This document shows positions 60,569-64,000 of a stretch of 64,000 nt of DNA, in pieces; the first letter of the stretch is position 1; each line of letters starts with the position of its first letter. Both the position numbers and the translations under genes were made by a program. Source of the stretch: Bacillus mojavensis RO-H-1 = KCTC 3706 (lineage in GTDB: Bacteria > Bacillota > Bacilli > Bacillales > Bacillaceae). The notes beneath the pieces are model-generated. The model was given only the letters and a program-made list of their open reading frames with translations, was not told the DNA's origin and ran no database searches. Location of the stretch: NCBI RefSeq assembly GCF_000245335.1, contig NZ_JH600284.1, positions 434,001-498,000 of the forward strand, written 5' to 3'.

Positions 60569-61999
60569 TTGAACTTTGAAACGGTAATCGGACTTGAAGT
60601 CCACGTTGAATTAAAAACAAATTCAAAAATTTTCTCAAGCTCTCCGACGCCATTCGGCGCGGAGGCGAATACACAGACAAGCGTCATCGACCTCGGGTAT
60701 CCGGGTGTCCTGCCTGTACTAAACAAAGAAGCCGTGGAATTCGCAATGAAAGCGGCAATGGCGCTGAACTGTGAAATCGCGACGGATACGAAGTTTGACC
60801 GCAAAAACTATTTCTATCCGGACAACCCGAAAGCGTATCAGATTTCTCAATTTGATAAGCCGATCGGCGAAAACGGCTGGATCGAAATTGAAGTCGGCGG
60901 AAAAACGAAACGTATCGGCATCACACGTCTTCACCTTGAAGAAGATGCCGGAAAACTGACGCATACAGGCGACGGCTATTCGCTTGTTGACTTCAACCGC
61001 CAGGGAACGCCGCTTGTCGAGATCGTATCAGAGCCGGATATCCGCACGCCGGAAGAAGCGTATGCGTATCTAGAAAAGCTGAAGTCCATCATTCAATATA
61101 CAGGCGTGTCTGACTGTAAAATGGAAGAAGGTTCACTTCGCTGTGACGCCAATATCTCTCTTCGTCCGATCGGCCAAGAGGAATTCGGCACAAAAACGGA
61201 ATTGAAAAACTTGAACTCCTTTGCGTTTGTTCAAAAAGGCCTTGAGCATGAAGAAAAACGCCAGGAGCAGGTTCTTCTGTCCGGCGGTGTGATCCAGCAG
61301 GAAACTCGCCGTTACGATGAAGCAACGAAGAAAACCATTCTTATGCGTGTCAAAGAGGGTTCTGACGATTATCGTTATTTCCCTGAGCCTGACCTTGTCG
61401 AGCTATATATTGATGACGAATGGAAGCAGCGCGTAAAAGCAAGCATTCCTGAGCTTCCGGATGAACGCCGCAAGCGTTATATCGATGAGCTTGGCTTGCC
61501 TGCATATGATGCGATGGTTCTGACACTGACAAAAGAAATGGCAGACTTCTTCGAAGAAACAGTTCAAAAAGGCGCTGAAGCAAAGCAAGCATCAAACTGG
61601 CTTATGGGTGAAGTGTCAGCTTATCTGAACGCTGAGCAAAAAGAGCTTTCTGATGTGGCGCTGACACCGGAAGGCCTTGCCGGCATGATTCAATTGATTG
61701 AAAAAGGAACGATTTCTTCTAAAATCGCGAAGAAAGTGTTCAAGGAATTAATTGAAAAAGGCGGCGACGCTGAGAAGATTGTGAAAGAAAAAGGCCTTGT
61801 GCAGATTTCTGACGAAGGCGTGCTTCTGAAGCTTGTCACAGAGGCGCTTGACAACAATCCTCAGTCAATTGAAGACTTTAAAAACGGGAAAGACCGCGCG
61901 ATCGGCTTCCTTGTCGGACAAATTATGAAAGCGTCCAAAGGACAAGCCAACCCGCCGATGGTTAACAAAATCCTGCTTGAAGAAATTAAAAAACGCTAA
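60569..61999 (+). CDS. gatB: Asp/Glu-tRNA amidotransferase subunit B
   Basis: A 476-aa subunit that binds tRNA and activates the glutamate with ATP. The N-terminal phrase is [19 protein letters not shown], the central motif [16 protein letters not shown] lies near residue 146, and the C-terminal YqeY-like helical domain ends [13 protein letters not shown] start after AAGGGGTGAAATGAA. Last gene of gatCAB. Confidence 0.97.
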   Translation: MNFETVIGLEVHVELKTNSKIFSSSPTPFGAEANTQTSVIDLGYPGVLPVLNKEAVEFAMKAAMALNCEIATDTKFDRKNYFYPDNPKAYQISQFDKPIGENGWIEIEVGGKTKRIGITRLHLEEDAGKLTHTGDGYSLVDFNRQGTPLVEIVSEPDIRTPEEAYAYLEKLKSIIQYTGVSDCKMEEGSLRCDANISLRPIGQEEFGTKTELKNLNSFAFVQKGLEHEEKRQEQVLLSGGVIQQETRRYDEATKKTILMRVKEGSDDYRYFPEPDLVELYIDDEWKQRVKASIPELPDERRKRYIDELGLPAYDAMVLTLTKEMADFFEETVQKGAEAKQASNWLMGEVSAYLNAEQKELSDVALTPEGLAGMIQLIEKGTISSKIAKKVFKELIEKGGDAEKIVKEKGLVQISDEGVLLKLVTEALDNNPQSIEDFKNGKDRAIGFLVGQIMKASKGQANPPMVNKILLEEIKKR

Positions 62000-62001
62000 T
62001 G

Positions 62002-62042
62002 AAAAAGCAGCTCTCCTCATTGCAGAGGGAGCTGCTTTTTTA
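62002..62042. terminator. Bidirectional terminator between gatB and yerO
   Basis: AAAAGCAGCTC and GAGCTGCTTTT arms with a T run. It separates the convergent stops. Confidence 0.9.
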
Positions 62043-62045
62043 TGA

Positions 62046-62894
62046 TCAAATAGAAATAAAGATAGAGATCAAAGCGCGAAGCTTTTCAACTTCTTCGAAA
62101 TCACTTCCGGTCAAATTTGACAGCAGGCCTTTGATAATCGGCTTGCGTGGCTTTTCCTGCGACAGCTCCTCCTCGATCACATCGAGCGAAACGATGATGT
62201 CCTCAGGCAATGCGCTGTTTTCTTTCACTTTTTGAATGTCCTGAAGGATCTGACCTTTATTCGCGGGCATTAGGCTGTAAATATCTTTTGGCATGAGCGG
62301 ATTCAGGCTGGAACGGCTTAGCCCCTGTACAAGATCATCCAGTCTTTCCATGATAAATTCAGATATTTTGTCTGCATCAATTTTGATTTCTTCATTAAAC
62401 ACCATCACATTCATATAGGAGTGCACAATGCCTCTTGCCATGATGGAGAGGTCTGAGAGGTAATTCTCAGTTTCCTTGCCATAAGTCGCAAGCAAAGCGT
62501 TCCGATACAGTTTATCTGTCTCGGCTGTGACTTTGTAAAAGTATTGCTTCACTTCTTGGTTTTCCGGGATGATATTTTCAGTAAGCAACAGAACAATAAA
62601 ATCCTTATGATCGCGAAAATCCTCAAACTGAGCGCTGATTTGTTTTTTCAGCACATCCTTAGGCGGCTGTCCGGCGAGATTCTCTTCTATTTGTTGCATT
62701 TTTTTCATAGACATGCCAATGTAATATTCACAGGCAGACAATAGCAGCGCTTCTTTTGATTTGAAATGCAGATAAAAAGCGCCTTTTGAGATGCCGCATT
62801 CGCTGGCGATTTCCTGGATGGTCGTCGAAGCGTATCCTTTTTTCGCAAATAAACGAATGCTTGTTTTTATGATTCTCTCTTTTTTCTCATTCAT
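62046..62894 (-). CDS. yerO: TetR-family repressor YerO
   Basis: A 282-aa regulator. The N-terminal TetR helix-turn-helix covers residues about 8-54 (IIKTSIRLFAKKGYASTTI, then ECGISKGAFYLHFKSKE). The long C-terminal part would bind the ligand. The ATG follows AAGGGGAAGCACATC; a longer in-frame start lies upstream across the operator and is unlikely. It is divergent from swrC, whose promoter overlaps a matching palindrome. By context YerO represses swrC. Confidence 0.9.
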   Translation of the reverse strand: MNEKKERIIKTSIRLFAKKGYASTTIQEIASECGISKGAFYLHFKSKEALLLSACEYYIGMSMKKMQQIEENLAGQPPKDVLKKQISAQFEDFRDHKDFIVLLLTENIIPENQEVKQYFYKVTAETDKLYRNALLATYGKETENYLSDLSIMARGIVHSYMNVMVFNEEIKIDADKISEFIMERLDDLVQGLSRSSLNPLMPKDIYSLMPANKGQILQDIQKVKENSALPEDIIVSLDVIEEELSQEKPRKPIIKGLLSNLTGSDFEEVEKLRALISIFISI

Positions 62895-62948
62895 GATGTG
62901 CTTCCCCTTAATCCTTGAAAAATTTAGAAAAATTTTCTGGTATATGAG

Positions 62949-63003
62949 TTGACGATGTTGCGTTATACCGTTTAGTATTATATAGAATGACCAGTCAGTC
63001 AAT
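62949..63003 (+). promoter_or_regulatory. swrC promoter with a TetR-type operator
   Basis: TTGACG at 62949-62954, 18 bp, TAGTAT at 62973-62978. Just after it, 62982-63003 reads ATAGAATGAC, CA, GTCAGTCAAT: 10-base arms with 8 matching pairs, covering the transcription start. This is the probable YerO operator and would also affect yerO itself. Confidence 0.65.
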
Positions 63004-63024
63004 AAAAACACAATGGAGGATATG

Positions 63025-64000
63025 ATGAATCACGTTATTAATTTCGTTCTGAAAAACAAATTCGCCGTATGGCTGATGACGATTATTGTAACGGCAGCCG
63101 GCTTGTACGCGGGTATGAATATGAAGCAAGAATCCATTCCTGATGTAAACATGCCCTACCTGACAATCAGCACGACATATCCGGGAGCGACGCCTAGCCA
63201 AGTCGCTGATGAAGTAACAAAACCGGTTGAACAAGCGGTGCAGAATTTGGACGGCGTGAGCGTTGTTACGTCGACGTCCTATGAAAATGCATCGTCGGTC
63301 ATGATTGAATATGATTATGAGAAAGATATGGACAAAGCGAAAACAGAAGCGGCTGAAGCATTAGAAAACGTCAGCCTGCCTGATGACGCGAAAGATCCGG
63401 ACATTTCACGCTACAGTTTGAACTCCTTCCCAATTCTGACGCTGAGCGTGTCCAGTGATTCAGATAATCTGCAAAAGCTGACAAAACAAGTGGAGGACAG
63501 CCTCGTTTCTAAGCTTGAAGGCATAGAAGGCGTTGCTTCAGTCCAAGTATCAGGCCAGCAGGTGGAAGAGGTTGAATTCTCTTTCAAAGAAGACAAACTG
63601 AAAGAATACGGCCTTGATGAAGATACAGTTAAGCAAGTGATTCAGGGGTCAGATGTGACAACGCCGCTTGGATTGTACACATTCGGAAATAAAGAAAAAT
63701 CTGTCGTCGTCAGCGGCGATATTGAAACCATTAAAGATTTGAAGAATATGAGAATTCCAACAGCATCTGCTTCTAGTGCAGGCAGCAGCGCCGCAGCAGC
63801 AGCACAAAGTGCACAAGCGGCTCAAAGTCCGCAGGCAGCACAGGCGCAGCAAAGCGTAAGCACAGACGTGCCGACGGTCAAGCTATCTGACATTGCAACG
63901 ATTAAAGATGTCAAAAAAGCTGAATCAATTTCCCGCACAAATGGAAAAGACAGCATCGGCATCAACATCATCAAAGCAAACGATGCCAACACGGTAGAGG
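63025..64000 (+). CDS. swrC: RND-family exporter SwrC (YerP), 5' part
   Basis: 325 codons of a large RND pump (over 1000 aa in B. subtilis) that exports surfactin and is needed for swarming; the gene runs off the window. Residues about 9-30 form the first membrane helix. The conserved RND phrases TYPGATPSQVADEVTKPVEQ (residues about 51-70) and VSGQQVEEVEFSF follow in the first extracellular domain. An Ala/Gln/Ser-rich stretch lies near residues 246-279. GGAGGATATG precedes; the ATG three bases upstream is an alternative start. Confidence 0.93.
   Translation, partial: MNHVINFVLKNKFAVWLMTIIVTAAGLYAGMNMKQESIPDVNMPYLTISTTYPGATPSQVADEVTKPVEQAVQNLDGVSVVTSTSYENASSVMIEYDYEKDMDKAKTEAAEALENVSLPDDAKDPDISRYSLNSFPILTLSVSSDSDNLQKLTKQVEDSLVSKLEGIEGVASVQVSGQQVEEVEFSFKEDKLKEYGLDEDTVKQVIQGSDVTTPLGLYTFGNKEKSVVVSGDIETIKDLKNMRIPTASASSAGSSAAAAAQSAQAAQSPQAAQAQQSVSTDVPTVKLSDIATIKDVKKAESISRTNGKDSIGINIIKANDANTVE

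Overview
The window is chromosomal DNA from a member of the Bacillus subtilis group. Gene content, gene order and nearly all protein lengths follow the gutR-to-swrC (yerP) segment of B. subtilis 168 as I remember it. Proteins such as CotA, PurK and IolT differ from the remembered 168 sequences at scattered positions, so this looks like a close relative or a divergent strain rather than 168 itself. I see no rRNA, tRNA, CRISPR array, insertion sequence or prophage.

Layout. (1) 1-18.2 kb, accessory metabolism and envelope: the 5' part of gutR, then gutB-gutP-ydjE (glucitol use), a ydjJ-like ion channel, iolT (inositol uptake), bdhA (butanediol/acetoin), ydjM (WalR-type cell-wall gene), ydjN, an unannotated-looking 52-codon ORF, ydjO, ydjP, yeaA, the spore-coat laccase cotA, gabP and mneS (yeaB). 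(2) 18.2-24.4 kb: yeaC-yeaD-yebA (MoxR ATPase, DUF58 protein, membrane transglutaminase), then guaA. (3) 24.5-28.4 kb: pbuG under a guanine riboswitch, then small membrane or unknown genes yebC, yebD, yebE, yebG. (4) 28.4-41.5 kb: the complete twelve-gene pur operon (purEKBCSQLFMNHD), with PurR boxes, a sigma-A promoter and a second guanine riboswitch in front. It encodes IMP synthesis from PRPP, and guaA and pbuG nearby supply the GMP branch and base salvage. (5) 41.5-48.4 kb: an Lrp-type regulator, yecA, a small DUF2892-like membrane gene, yerA, yerB, yerC and a frameshifted yerD. (6) 48.7-54.9 kb: pcrB-pcrA-ligA-yerH, combining archaeal-type lipid synthesis and DNA repair. (7) 55-64 kb: yerI, sapB, opuE (osmostress proline uptake with a sigma-B promoter), gatCAB (Gln-tRNA amidation), the TetR repressor yerO, and the 5' part of the RND exporter swrC.

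The main departures from the expected layout are as follows. yerD is split by one extra A in an A-rich tract. The pspA-ydjGHI operon, which lies between ydjE and ydjJ in 168, is absent, leaving the two genes convergent and 62 bp apart. Several hairpins are not explained by a simple gene end: a 13-bp perfect inverted repeat between divergent bdhA and ydjM, mutually exclusive hairpins between purB and purC, and a structured leader in front of guaA.

I did not find a clearly new multi-gene system. Statements about 168 come from memory and were not checked against a database.
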